Source: Candidatus Gracilibacteria bacterium
GTDB lineage: Bacteria > Patescibacteriota > Gracilibacteria > BD1-5 > JAGOOR01
Direction of reading: 5' to 3'
DNA length: 64,000 nucleotides
NCBI GenBank assembly: GCA_041660965.1
Contig: JBAZVH010000002.1
Span: 124,001-188,000 of the forward strand
A program made the translations under genes and the position numbers. A model generated the notes under the pieces. That model was not told the DNA's origin. It worked only from the letters and a program-made list of their open reading frames with translations, and made no database searches. This document shows positions 31,464 to 41,089 of this stretch, piece after piece. How positions within the stretch are numbered: the stretch's first letter is position 1; each line of letters starts with the position of its first letter.

Positions 31464-31566
31464 TGGTTGGGGATGAGGGATTCTTTCACTCTCCGTCGTG
31501 AACGACTCTCCTCATTCGAAAGACCAGAGCATTGGTCTTTCTTATTTCGGATTCTCATCCCTCATC
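31464..31566 (-). repeat. Palindromic tRNA-end element B
   Basis: Same plan as element A with different internal sequence. On the minus strand GATGAGGGAT pairs with ATCCCTCATC at the ends (10 bp), hairpin 1 is GAAAGACCA/TGGTCTTTC and hairpin 2 is GTCG/CGAC. It ends with the tRNA-Gln 3' sequence CCCTCATCCCCAACCA. The stems differ from A and C but pair equally well. Confidence 0.75.
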
Positions 31567-31588
31567 AGCGCTCAAATTATGAAAAAAC

Positions 31589-31617
31589 AAAAACACCCCT
31601 AAAGGAGTGTTTTACTT
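31589..31617 (-). terminator. Hairpin terminator between elements B and C
   Basis: AAACACTCCTTTAGGGGTGTTT with T runs on both sides, so it could work in either direction. Confidence 0.7.
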
Positions 31618-31622
31618 TTTCA

Positions 31623-31728
31623 TGGTTGGGGATGAGGGATTCGGTCGCTCTCTGCCGCGACCGGCGCTCTCATATTCGAAGTGACGTAAGTCACTTCTCT
31701 GACTCGATTCTCACCCTCAGCTAATCCG
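31623..31728 (-). repeat. Palindromic tRNA-end element C
   Basis: It differs from element A by a few bases over about 100 nt. At its 5' side (minus strand) it reads GGATTAGCTGAGGG, which keeps the GGATTAGC of the real tRNA-Gln acceptor/D-arm junction, so it looks like the link between a tRNA and the A-type element. Confidence 0.75.
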
Positions 31729-31734
31729 GATTTT

Positions 31735-31778
31735 GTCATAAAAAATCCCTCAGCTGAAACTGAAGGATGTTTTTGATG
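31735..31778 (-). terminator. Terminator of tRNA-Gln, copy 3 of the block
   Basis: On the minus strand the hairpin CATCCTTCAG...CTGAGGGAT with TTTTTT begins about 10 nt after the tRNA 3' end. Confidence 0.75.
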
Positions 31779-31784
31779 ACAGTA

Positions 31785-31860
31785 TGGTTGGGGATGAGGG
31801 ATTCGAACCCCCGGAATGGCGGGATCAAAACCCGCTGCCTTACCACTTGGCTAATCCCCA
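31785..31860 (-). tRNA. tRNA-Gln (UUG)
   Basis: The cloverleaf is complete: acceptor TGGGGAT/ATCCCCA, D-arm TAGCCAAGTGGTAAGGC, anticodon stem GCGGG with loop TTTTGAT (anticodon TTG), T-arm GGGGG TTCGAAT CCCTC, and encoded CCA. Its last 20-21 nt recur in elements A, B and C, which marks it as a likely integration site. Confidence 0.97.
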
Positions 31861-31987
31861 ACACGTAGTGAGATTGTAGATATTTTTCATTTTCTGCAAG
31901 TTTTTTGTTTTCTTCTTTTTGTTTTTTGTAATATGCTATAATCGAGTAGAGCATCTATTTTTAGAGTATTCTTATTTTGATTGTTGT

Positions 31988-34534
31988 ATGAAAAAAATCC
32001 TTCTCTCATTTTGTTTTTTGTCTTTTGTCTTTTGTACTAATGTCTTGGCAGCATCTTCACCAGTTGTGCAGGTGGTTTCTTATAAGGAGCCACTCGGGCT
32101 CTATTATCTCCTCCAATGATGGGGGAGTGGATCTATCATAGACAACGCGGGGCATATTATCACGAATAATCATGTCGTCGATGATGGATTTGGAGGCATA
32201 TCGGATGATTTTGCGATATGTATGACAGAAGATCCAGCATTGCCCCCTCAGTGTCACTACACGGCCTCTGTTGTTTCTCGTGATGCTGATGCTGATGTGG
32301 CGATTTTGCAGATAGCGCCTACTGATATTTTTGGTAAAAACGTTGATTTCAGCAAATTTTCGACTCTCCCAATCAATATGGATTATTCACCTGCTTCTGG
32401 TGATACTGTAGTGGCTCGTGGATATCCATGGGTAGGTGCCAATACTATCACTGAAACAAAAGGTATCGTCTCAGGCACAGCACAGTATAATGGAAAAAAA
32501 TATATCAAAACTGACACACTGATCGCCGGTGGTAATTCGGGTGGTCCTCTTATTCAGGATGGAAAGATGGTAGGCATCAACACATTTTTGATTGGTGGCG
32601 GGTATGACCCATCCCTTGGTTATTCGCTTTTGATCAGCGAAGCAAAGGATTTTATCACAAAAGCACTCTCTCAGATAAAAACTCTGCAGTCCAATAATCC
32701 TCTGTTTCCAAAATTTCTCCAGAATATGGACATATTTTCTACACAGAAAAAAATCATCGATCCTCTGGTGACGATACATCTTCCAGAAAAATACACGATT
32801 ATGTCCTACATACCGTCGACGAGTATTTCTGCGACACTTTTGGATACCAATACGACTTCCGTTGCTTCGTTTGAGTTTTTTCATACTCGGTCACCGCGCA
32901 TTGCAAATAAAGGAGAACTTCAGACCTATTTATCTCATTTGTTTCAGGCAAGCAAGGAAGATATTTGACTGAATCCTGTGACTATTGGTGGAAGGACTTT
33001 TTATGAATTGGTTGATACGAAAAATCCTGAAACTACTAAGACACAGAGCTACTATGGGTATGTCTCCATTATCGATGAGACACATCTGATATTCTTGTTT
33101 TTGACAACGCCTGAGCCGACACAAAATACACTCGAAAAAATACAAAAATCGGTGAAAGATTTTCTCTGATATATTTCTTTCCCGACAGTATTTATATTTC
33201 CAAAGATACAAAACATCATTATCTCAAATGCCAAAATCAGTCTTCTCGCTACTGAGAACACGATGATATCCTATGATATTCAGGAATATAGAGGTATTTT
33301 AGAGGATCTCATTTTGGATAGGAAAGATTTTGTGATGGTACGAAATTTCCTCGGGAATGCCTCCCAATATGCACAGATATCTGTTTTCCAAAATTCTTTT
33401 GAAACAGAAGATGACACGCTCGATATGTGGATGGAAAAGAGTACACAATATCGGGATATTCCCACAATAAAAAAGAAAGTTTCCTACAAATGATATAAGT
33501 GATTTTTGGTCTGCAATAATGATTTTTACACAGATGATAGAGGGGAAACTCAGGATACTATCAGCTGTGAAGGAGTCTTTTTTGTTGGAGCAAAAAATGA
33601 TAGTATTCTTTCGGCTCAATTTGTACTTCCGAGAACTCAGGGCAAAAAAATAGATACGATTATTCAGCAATACTTGAATCGAGCAGTCCAGATACCCGAG
33701 ATCTGAATCACTGATTTTAATACTCAGAAATCTGTCAACATAGCCCCGTATTCTGATGTAGGCAATCAGTCTGATGCTTATAAGGAAGCTCTTAGGCAGC
33801 TTCTTTCTTATGGTGTACTCGCGAAACGACCCATGTTTGAATGAGAGAGTCCATTGACCTGGAAAGAGTATATTTCTCTCTATGTGTGGGCCATCTATCA
33901 TCGTCGTATGCATGAAACTCTTGATACCACCAATTCTACCAGTCCGACTCTTGAAAAAATTCTCTCTAAACTTCCGATTGCCTGGAGTGGATATGCTGAA
34001 AGTGAGGAATTTTATCTCAACCGACTCCACATCCTCATACGATTGCTCGTTGCAGGTGGTAGTTTGCCGAGCTATGATTTTGCTACTGTTTCAGCATTTG
34101 ATGCCGACGAGTACGACCACGAGATATATGGGAAAGAATGGGACACCATCAATGCATTTGAGACAAAATATTTTCCAAATAAAGTCTCCCCAAAGCATGC
34201 AAAGTACACCACAGAATTCTCTCTTACCTATAATCCCATCACATGACTTGTCAAAAAACTCAAAAAGGATGATACCGTGAAAGATAGGTTTTTACGAGAT
34301 GGTGCAAAAGACAAGGCAGATGCAGAGAGAACCGCACGATGTGATATGAGCTCTGTGGCATACTTTTCGGCTGAATGTAGAGCGATGCGAAAATCTGCAC
34401 TCGCAGATATGCTCTCCTATACTGTTTTGACAAAATGAAAGGCGATAGAAATAATCTTAAAAGATATGGATTATACCTTGTGGGATCCATCACTTGCTCC
34501 TAAAAATGTACCAGCAACTGTCCCCTCAGAATAA
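31988..34534 (+). CDS. Secreted trypsin-like serine protease with long C-terminal region
   Basis: An 848-aa protein with signal peptide (about 1-20, ending VLAA) and a chymotrypsin-fold domain (about 25-215). The triad is His in ITNNHVVDD, Asp in DADADVAIL and Ser in GGNSGGPL, as in DegP/HtrA proteases, but no PDZ domain is recognisable. The remaining 600 residues are unassigned. They include strand-rich segments and a helical end. Nine or more UGA glycines join seven fragments; one lies in the WGSGS segment before the catalytic His. TATAAT at about 31938 gives a short leader. Secretion suggests action on envelope or host proteins. Confidence 0.88.
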
Positions 34535-34601
34535 TTTCTCAGAGGAAATGTTTGACAAGTGGGCAAATAGACGATAATGTCTTTTATACAACCATCTTTT
34601 T

Positions 34602-34970
34602 ATGGATATTCATCAAAAAATCAGTATAGGTATTTTCGGAACCCTTCTTCTCTGAACGCTCGCAATGTATAGTTCTGGTTCACTCTCCAGTAGTGTGCTC
34701 AAGTCTGATGCGTTGCAAAATGGAGCCAATCCTTGTTCAGAAAGCTATATGACAGCATATGCAAAGATATATCCAGAAGACAAAGCAAGAATCCTTGAGA
34801 GACAGAGATTTATCGGACGAGATTGTGGCGCAGGTGTGGTCGAAGCAAAAAAATCATACTGTGACGCCTATGCAAAACAACTCGAAACATACACAGCTCT
34901 TGTAAAGAAATATGAGACGTGTCTTAAAGATGTTCCGGCTCCTGTGTCTACAAAAGAAGTGACACAATAA
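34602..34970 (+). CDS. Small membrane-anchored or secreted Cys-containing protein
   Basis: A 122-aa protein with an N-terminal hydrophobic segment (about 7-25, containing a UGA-coded Gly) and an extracytoplasmic helical part with four Cys (CSES, DCGAG, YCDAY, TCLKD) that could form two disulfides. TTGACA (34552) and GATAAT (34573) precede it. It is 68 bp downstream of the secreted protease on the same strand. No family was recognised. Confidence 0.65.
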
Positions 34971-34984
34971 TTCCTTCAACAATA

Positions 34985-35890
34985 TTAGAGGTATTTCCAT
35001 CGTGCGTAGACTCCCGTAGTAAGACTTTTTTCACTATTTTTTTGTTGTATACCGAGTTCTCCATGCTCTACGATTCCCTCCGGAAGAATGTCGGAAACTA
35101 TATTGGCAAGCGATGTTGAGAAGATACTCGATGCATACGTATTCACGAGGAAAAAGAGGGGAGTTGGCGAGAGGATTTTTTTGATGTTTTCCAAGAGAAT
35201 TGGAAAAGAAGTATCAAATTCCCATTTTTCTCCATTGGCACCGTGTCAGAATACAGGAGGATCCATGATAATACCATCATAGGTATTGCCACGACGGGCT
35301 TCTCGTTCGACAAATTTTATCACATCTTCCAGTATCCAGCGTATAGCATTTTCTGGTAGTCCCGAGAGTGACATATTTTTTTGTGCCCAGCCAATCGTCG
35401 GCTTTGAAGCATCGACATGCGTGACTTGTGCGCCTTCCTTTGCACAAGCTATGGAAGCGATTCCTGTGTAGGCGAAGAGATTGAGGACTTTTATTTCTTT
35501 TGTAGTTCCGAGTTCCGAGTTCCGAGTTGGAAGTTCTAAATTTTGTACTTTGTATTTTGCATTTTGTATTACTTGGCGAAGCCAAGTCCAATGCATCGCT
35601 TGTTCTGGAAACACTCATACATGACGATATGGTGACCACCTACATTGCCATTTGAGATCGCCATATTCCATCATCCAATCAGCTACATTTGGGATTTTTT
35701 TCCAAGCACCTTGTCCGCCCATACTTTTATCAAAATAAGCATCACAGGGCCAATCAGGAAGTGTACGTGACCAGAGAGCTTGGGATTCAGGCCGTACTAC
35801 TTTAAAAATACCATACTGTTCATATTTCATACCGTCTCCAGAATCGAGAAGAGCGTAGTCAGGAAATGGGGGGAGTGAGAGATGGGTCAT
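34985..35890 (-). CDS. RlmI-like class I SAM methyltransferase
   Basis: A 301-aa enzyme with motif I VLNLFAYTGIASIACAKEGA, motif II THVDAS and catalytic DGIIMDPPVFGHG, the pattern of RlmI-type 23S rRNA m5C methyltransferases and related proteins. The PUA domain seen in RlmI is absent, and the N-terminal 95 residues are different. Between the N-terminal part and motif I a 25-residue insertion (about 112-135) is encoded by heptanucleotide repeats at 35505-35570. UGA codes Gly in DPPVFG, next to the active site. Confidence 0.82.
35505..35570. repeat. Heptanucleotide repeats inside the RlmI-like gene
   Basis: Three copies of GTTCCGA are followed by 7-nt units TTTTGTA, CTTTGTA, TTTTGCA and TTTTGTA. 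The block lies in frame in a linker of the gene. The TTTTGCA unit recurs inside mfd at 47455. Confidence 0.85.
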
Positions 35891-35898
35891 AGAAAAAA

Positions 35899-36204
35899 TT
35901 ATTCCGCAAAATCAAGAACGACTTCAAAATTTTCTTCTGAAGTTGCCCGCCTCTCATGGAGTCATCCGATGCACGTCAAAAATTCATCTCTCTCGGTATC
36001 AACCATTTTTTCACCAAAGGCATTTTGCACGAGATGCTCTCCTCATGATGTTACTCGGCACATACAAGCATGACAGACGCCAGCACGACAGGCAAAAGGG
36101 GAGTCAATACCATGCTTCTCACATTGTTCTGTAATAGAGGATTTGCTATCACCTACGAAGGTATGCCAGTTTCCGGAGGGGTCGCGGAGCTTGATGGTAA
36201 TCAT
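35899..36204 (-). CDS. 2Fe-2S ferredoxin
   Basis: A 101-aa plant-type ferredoxin, with cluster ligands in CRAGVCHACMC (C-x4-C-x2-C) and a fourth Cys in FLTCIGG. It starts MITIKLRDPSGNWHTFVGDS, giving the usual beta-grasp strands. Two UGA codons are read as Gly, one just after the cluster loop. It lies 8 bp upstream of the RlmI-like gene on the same strand. The start overlaps the previous gene in an ATGA arrangement (see findings). Cysteine desulfurase at 42.4 kb could supply sulfur for its cluster. Confidence 0.9.
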
Positions 36205-37655
36205 AAGGAAAAGAGTTTATGGATTTGAGAAATTTCTTTCTTTAATGTTTCGTTGAGTATAGTTTTTTCGGCTCAAAAGTCGAGAACAATCTCGGAAAGA
36301 GATGGAAAAAATTGTTCACGCAGTTGGTTAAGGACTACAATTCTCCTCTGTAATACTCTCTGATCAATTTCGGGAATAATATCGCGGTAGGCATATCGTG
36401 TTTTTATTTCCTGCAGTGTAATGAGGAGATATTGTCGAGCTATTCGTTGTTGTGCTTCCTGAGGATTCTCCGTGCCTTGGTCTCAAAATGTCTTCCATTC
36501 ACGATAAAAAGAAAAGAAAGGGTTAAAGACGAGTGCATTTCTGAGGGGAACATATGTTTTAACACGCTCTTGAAATGCTGGAAAATCAGAAGAAATACCC
36601 TCAAGAACATGAGAAATATCGACTTTTCACGTTTTTGTGCCACAGATACAGCGTTTCCAATGAAAGAGTTCTACATCTTTTGCCTGTTCGATGAGAATTG
36701 CCTGCTCTGCTATGCCAGCATTTTTCCCAAGTCTATCTCTGAGTCATTTTTCAAGAGTCTTTGTTGCCCAATAAACTCGAACACTATCATATTGTCCTCC
36801 ATCCAATTTTAGGAGATAGTCTATCTCCGCCTTTTTCGTATAAAAAAATAACCTTCCTCGAAGTTTTGAGGTAATATTTTCTACCAATCATTGTACTATT
36901 TTTACGAGTTCTTCCATTCAGTGAGGTGCAGTTTTTGTGGATAAATAATAGGATACTAATTCGGCAATCTCTGAAGAAATATCTGTGACTGTTTTTGCTC
37001 CTTGAGCGAGATGATTTCGTGCATATTGTTGAGAATCGAGCGCGCTGTATACACCGTCATGCATCGTGAGATAGGCCCTATTACTGGGGACAAGTTTTGG
37101 ATTTTTTCGTGAACCTCTTCCTTGCTTTCATTTTCTCACTTCTTGAAAACGCCCAATACGACCATCTGTCCCGAGGATAATCCTCCCAGAGAGAATACGT
37201 TGTGCACTGAGGAGCCAATCTTTTACCGCGGTGATCATCTGAGTCATTTCGTCCTTATTTTTTACCTCCCGAAGAGAAAAAGTTCCATGTTGTTTTCAGA
37301 GGTTGCCAATACGAAAGGGGTCTATCACGACATAAGGGCGTTGCTCTGTCTCGAGAGACCCGGCATCGATATGCAAGAGTGCATTTTCTGGGCTGAGTGT
37401 GCGTATCGTCCATCCTGTGATAGAGTGAGGGAGAGAGACGAAAAATTTTGAAAGGTTTTCCTCAGTCGAGAGACTCGAATATTTTTGTTGATTTTCTCTT
37501 CCAGCATTGACCTGTTCTGCGACGATCTCATCTCTCCAGTATTGGAGCTCTGGGTGTTGAAGGAGGAGTTTTTGGAGTTCTTTACTGAGATGATTTGTAG
37601 CGGCATCTGCCTCAGGTAGGCCACTTACTGAATCACTATGGAGTTCTTCCAACAT
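36153..37655 (-). CDS. Hypothetical helical protein, 500 aa, overlapping ferredoxin
   Basis: The frame starts MLEELHSDSVSGLPEADAAT. It is continuous with UGA as Gly to a TAG at 36153, which lies 52 nt inside the ferredoxin gene. If the UGA at 36201 ended the protein it would be 484 aa with the stop fused to the ferredoxin ATG. The protein is charged and helical, with a small Cys pair (CICGTKTG) near residue 335. It has no signal peptide or membrane helix. A basic Gly/Arg-rich patch (KGKQGRGSRK) is near residue 190. No family was recognised. Confidence 0.65.
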
Positions 37656-37731
37656 AAAAATAATTATTGTCCATATATCATAGAAAAAATTTGCAAAATG
37701 CAAATATCTCATACAATGTCGCTCGTTGGGA

Positions 37732-37793
37732 GCCCCGCTCATTTTTGTGCCAAATAAGTTTTAATACTTTATGGACACGAAAATGAGCGGGGC
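37732..37793 (+). promoter_or_regulatory. Long hairpin in the rplA upstream region
   Basis: GCCCCGCTCATTTTTGTG and CACGAAAATGAGCGGGGC form an 18-bp stem (one G-U in RNA) with a 26-nt loop, ending 32 bp before the rplA ATG. It may be an L1 autoregulatory leader or a site between divergent promoters. Confidence 0.55.
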
Positions 37794-37825
37794 GCTCGCA
37801 CCAATATTTCTTTATTTTTCTTTGT

Positions 37826-38515
37826 ATGCCACGAGGCAAAAAATACACTGCTGCGCTCAAGTTTATTGAGCTCAGCAAAGCTTACTCCGTAGAAGAAGCA
37901 GTTGCTCTTCTCGAAAAGACCAACTTCGTCAAGTTTGACCCAACAGTTGAAATACATTTTCATCTTGGTATCAATCCTACGAAAGCCGATCAGATGGTTC
38001 GTATGGGTATGACCCTCCCTCATGGGACTGGTAAAACAGTAAAAATCGCAGCATTTAGTGATGCAGGTGATGAGAAAGCTCTTATTGGAGCTGGAGCATT
38101 GATAGCCGGTGGGGATGATCTCATCTCAGGTATCGAAGCTGGATCTACACCTATCAACTTTGACATCGCTATCGCTACTCCTGCGATGATGCGTAAGATG
38201 GGTAAGATTGCCAAGGTCCTCGGTCCAAAAGGCCTGATGCCAAATCCAAAATCTGGAACAGTCGGTGACGATCTCCTCGCCATCATCCAAGAGCTCAAGG
38301 GTGGTAAATTCGAAGTGAAAAATGATAAACAAGGTGATATCCATGGTATGATTGGGAAACTTTCTTTTGGAGCTAAAAAGCTCACAGAAAATCTTCAAGC
38401 ATTTATCCATAGCGTCAACGATGCTCGTCCATCTGGGCTCAAAGCAAACTTAACCTATATCAAATCAATCTCTGTGTGCACTTCTATGTGACCTGGCATT
38501 TCTGTGAAGATATAA
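37826..38515 (+). CDS. rplA: Large ribosomal subunit protein uL1
   Basis: A 229-aa L1 of normal length. It begins MPRGKKYTAALKFIELSKAY, has VEIHFHLGINPTKADQMVR, the inserted domain II with GPKGLMPNPKSGTV (the L1 signature) and a C-terminal GLKANLTYIKSI segment. L1 forms the mobile stalk at the E site and in many bacteria represses its own mRNA. It is not next to rplK or rplJ, so it is monocistronic here and closed by a terminator. One UGA (Gly) near the end adds the last eight residues. Confidence 0.95.
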
Positions 38516-38531
38516 TTATTTTAAATTCTTA

Positions 38532-38560
38532 GATAACCCCTCAGAGATGAGGGGTTATTG
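38532..38560 (+). terminator. Intrinsic terminator after rplA
   Basis: ATAACCCCTC / GAGGGGTTAT with an AGAT loop. T-rich sequence follows on the + strand, and the hairpin also works for the converging coupling-ATPase gene. Confidence 0.85.
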
Positions 38561-38617
38561 TTTATGGTCAAATTCAAAATGGTTAGAATTACTTTTTCAA
38601 AGCAATTCACGACATAT

Positions 38618-40549
38618 CTATTCCATCTTATTTGAAAGCTTTCCTTCCACAAACTCTCTCTTCTTTGCAAATTTTTCACGTACAAGGGTTTGGAGTTTTT
38701 GTGAGTCTTGTAAACCATCACGAGCCACGACCATATCCATTGGGATGAGTTCTCCAGATTGGACTGACTTCTTTTTATCCTTCACTGTTTTGACTATAAA
38801 AGAAAAATTTTGCTGTTCTGTTAGAACAGGGATATCGAGAGTTTTGCTCATATTTGGAGCGAGTATTTTGGCATCATCATGACTCGTATGAAAGACGATG
38901 ATATTTCCGACGTTACCGAGTATTGCTTCAACCAGTTTTTTATCGACTTGTCCGAGATATTGGTGTGCTATGATCAGTTCGAGACCATACTTTCTCGCTT
39001 CAGAAAATATGTCGGCGAAACTCTCTGTTGCAAAGTTTTGGAATTCATCGACATACAGACGAAATGGTACTCGATTTTCTGGCTCAATCGTTGCACGACT
39101 CATCACGTCGAGCTGAAATTTGCTCACGAGCATAGAGCCAAACATATCGCTCACATCTTCTCCGATTTTCCCTTTTGAGAGATTGGCGAGAAATATTTTT
39201 TTATTATCCATCACCCATCGTGGAGAAAATCCAGATTGTGGCTGACTCACGATATTGCGTATCAGCGGTACAGAGAGAAATTGTCCTACTTTATTGAGAA
39301 TAGGTCCTACGACCTCTGCCTGTCGCATCTGTGACATATTCTCAAATTCTGTTGTCCAAAATTTTTGTAAGAATGGATTTTTTATTTGTGCGAGATATCG
39401 TTTGCGAAATTCTTCATCGGTGAGAAGCATCGTCAGATCAAGTAGTGTTGTCCCTGGTTTTTCGAGGAGTGTCAGCGTGGCATTCCGGAGGATATATTCG
39501 AGCCGAGGTCACCAGCTATACCCAAATATTTTTTTAAAAACGCCCACAATAGAGCTTGCTACGAGTGAAGAGAATTGTTCGTGCGTATTTTCGAGGATAT
39601 TAAATCCGATGGGATAGTCGATATCAGCGAGATCAAAGAGGACGACATCGTTGCTACGAGATTTTGGGATACGATGAATAATCCTGTCATAGAGGTCTCC
39701 GTGGGGATCGATGAGCCCTACTCCTCGGCCAGCATCAATATCCTGGAGGATCATACGTTCCATCAGTGTGGATTTTCCACTTCCCGTTTGCCCGACAAGG
39801 AGTGTATGACGACGGAAAGAGTTTTGGTCGAGCGTGATAGTATCTCAGTGATCTTCAGAGAATCCGAGGAGCATAGGTGATTCTCATAAGTGATTTCACA
39901 CTATTTCTCACTCTTCTTCACTATCATTTTTTTCTTCAAAAATCACATCTCATACAAGAGTATTATGATCTATCACCATCTCTTCTTCTGGCATTTCGAT
40001 ATTTCTTTCCCAGATATTTTTTGATTTTTTGCTCTTTTCTTCCCAAAAATTTCCTCTCTCAACCAAGACATCACGGAGACTCATGAATTTCTTATTTTTT
40101 CGAACAAGATTTTCTGTTGGTCTTTCTTTGAGTATCGATTCTGGTATATCGCTCAATGCATAGTCATAAAAGATATCTTCTGGTGTTTCTGACTGTATAT
40201 GAGGAAGAGTGTCTGATATCTCTGGAGTGACATCTGGAGAATTGCCTTGAAGCGATTCTTGGAATATCTCATGGGGAATAAAGTCCTCTGATTCAGTGAG
40301 AACCCCTGTTTCACTGTAAGCATAGGTATCGATATATTCGAGTTCACCGATTTCTTCTGGTTGTATTCTGATACTTTCTTTTGGAGTTTGAAGTGGCGAA
40401 GAAATTTCTAAGGGGGTATACATAGGAACATCATCGGCTCTGTGTACTATTTCTGTTTCTTGGTTTCGATTGGTAGATTCGACAATATCCCTATTTGTGA
40501 CAAGGAGGGAGAAGAAACGTTTCAGAGTATGTAAGGAAGCTGCCTTCAT
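38618..40549 (-). CDS. VirD4/TraG-like coupling ATPase
   Basis: A 643-aa protein with an acidic N-terminal third (about 1-240, low complexity, no obvious membrane helices) and a TraD/VirD4-type ATPase domain. Walker A is TLLVGQTGSGKSTLMERM (about 250), then GLIDPHGDLYDRIIHRIP, Walker B LYVDEFQNFATESF, and the Q-rich IIAHQYLGQ sensor. Such ATPases deliver DNA or protein to type IV secretion systems or act with pilus ATPases. UGA codes Gly at several sites. A pilin-like gene lies 100 bp upstream, so they probably act together. Confidence 0.85.
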
Positions 40550-40600
40550 AATATACAATTCTACAAATTATATAAATATGTCAATACCTCACACACACAA

Positions 40601-40630
40601 AAAACTCTCCGTTTAGGCGGAGAGTTTTTT
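40601..40630 (-). terminator. Terminator or attenuator between pilin and coupling ATPase
   Basis: AAAACTCTCCG / CGGAGAGTTTT with a short loop, flanked by A and T runs, so it can act in both directions. Because both neighbours run leftward, it may leave the abundant pilin message separate from the ATPase message. Confidence 0.8.
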
Positions 40631-40649
40631 TAAGAGAATATTTGGTGAC

Positions 40650-41021
40650 TTATTGGATTTTTCCATTACCAGCCAAGATGCTGAAGAGGAGATTCGTCAG
40701 AGTCCAGGCAAAGAAGATAACGACGATACCGATAACGGCATTGATAATAATTTTCTTTCCTGCTTCTTTTCCTTCATCTTCTGCCCCAGAAGTGAGGATT
40801 TTCCATCCACCCCAGAGAGCCATGGCGACCATGATCAGTCCGAGAAATGTGAGGAGTCCTGAAATAAATGTTTGAATAGTATCGATAGGTTTTCCATCAG
40901 CGCCTGGCCCTCTTAACCCAGGATCGACTGTTTCAGTCCCTGGATCTATCACAGCAAAAGTGTATTGAGCAGTGAGGAGTGCACCAACACCAGTATACAT
41001 ATATCGTTGAACTGTGTTCAT
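40650..41021 (-). CDS. VirB2/TrbC-like pilin
   Basis: A 123-aa protein with a hydrophobic N-terminal segment, a processed-looking loop (VDPGLRGPGADGKP) and two long transmembrane helices (about 55-77 and 90-115) joined by a short basic loop. This is the layout of VirB2/TrbC pilin subunits of type IV secretion systems. A strong terminator follows and TAATAC lies six bases before the ATG. VirD4- and VirB4-like ATPases in the window support the assignment. Confidence 0.75.
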   Translation of the reverse strand: MNTVQRYMYTGVGALLTAQYTFAVIDPGTETVDPGLRGPGADGKPIDTIQTFISGLLTFLGLIMVAMALWGGWKILTSGAEDEGKEAGKKIIINAVIGIVVIFFAWTLTNLLFSILAGNGKIQ

Positions 41022-41089
41022 AAAAAGGTATTAAAAAGTAAACACATTGCAAGTATAGCCTATATTAGCGAACTTTGCAATTATTTCGT

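Noticed and set aside
30251..31728. Elements A-C as extra functional tRNA genes
   Set aside because: They share only the 3' end of tRNA-Gln. There is no anticodon arm or T-loop, and the centre forms unrelated hairpins.
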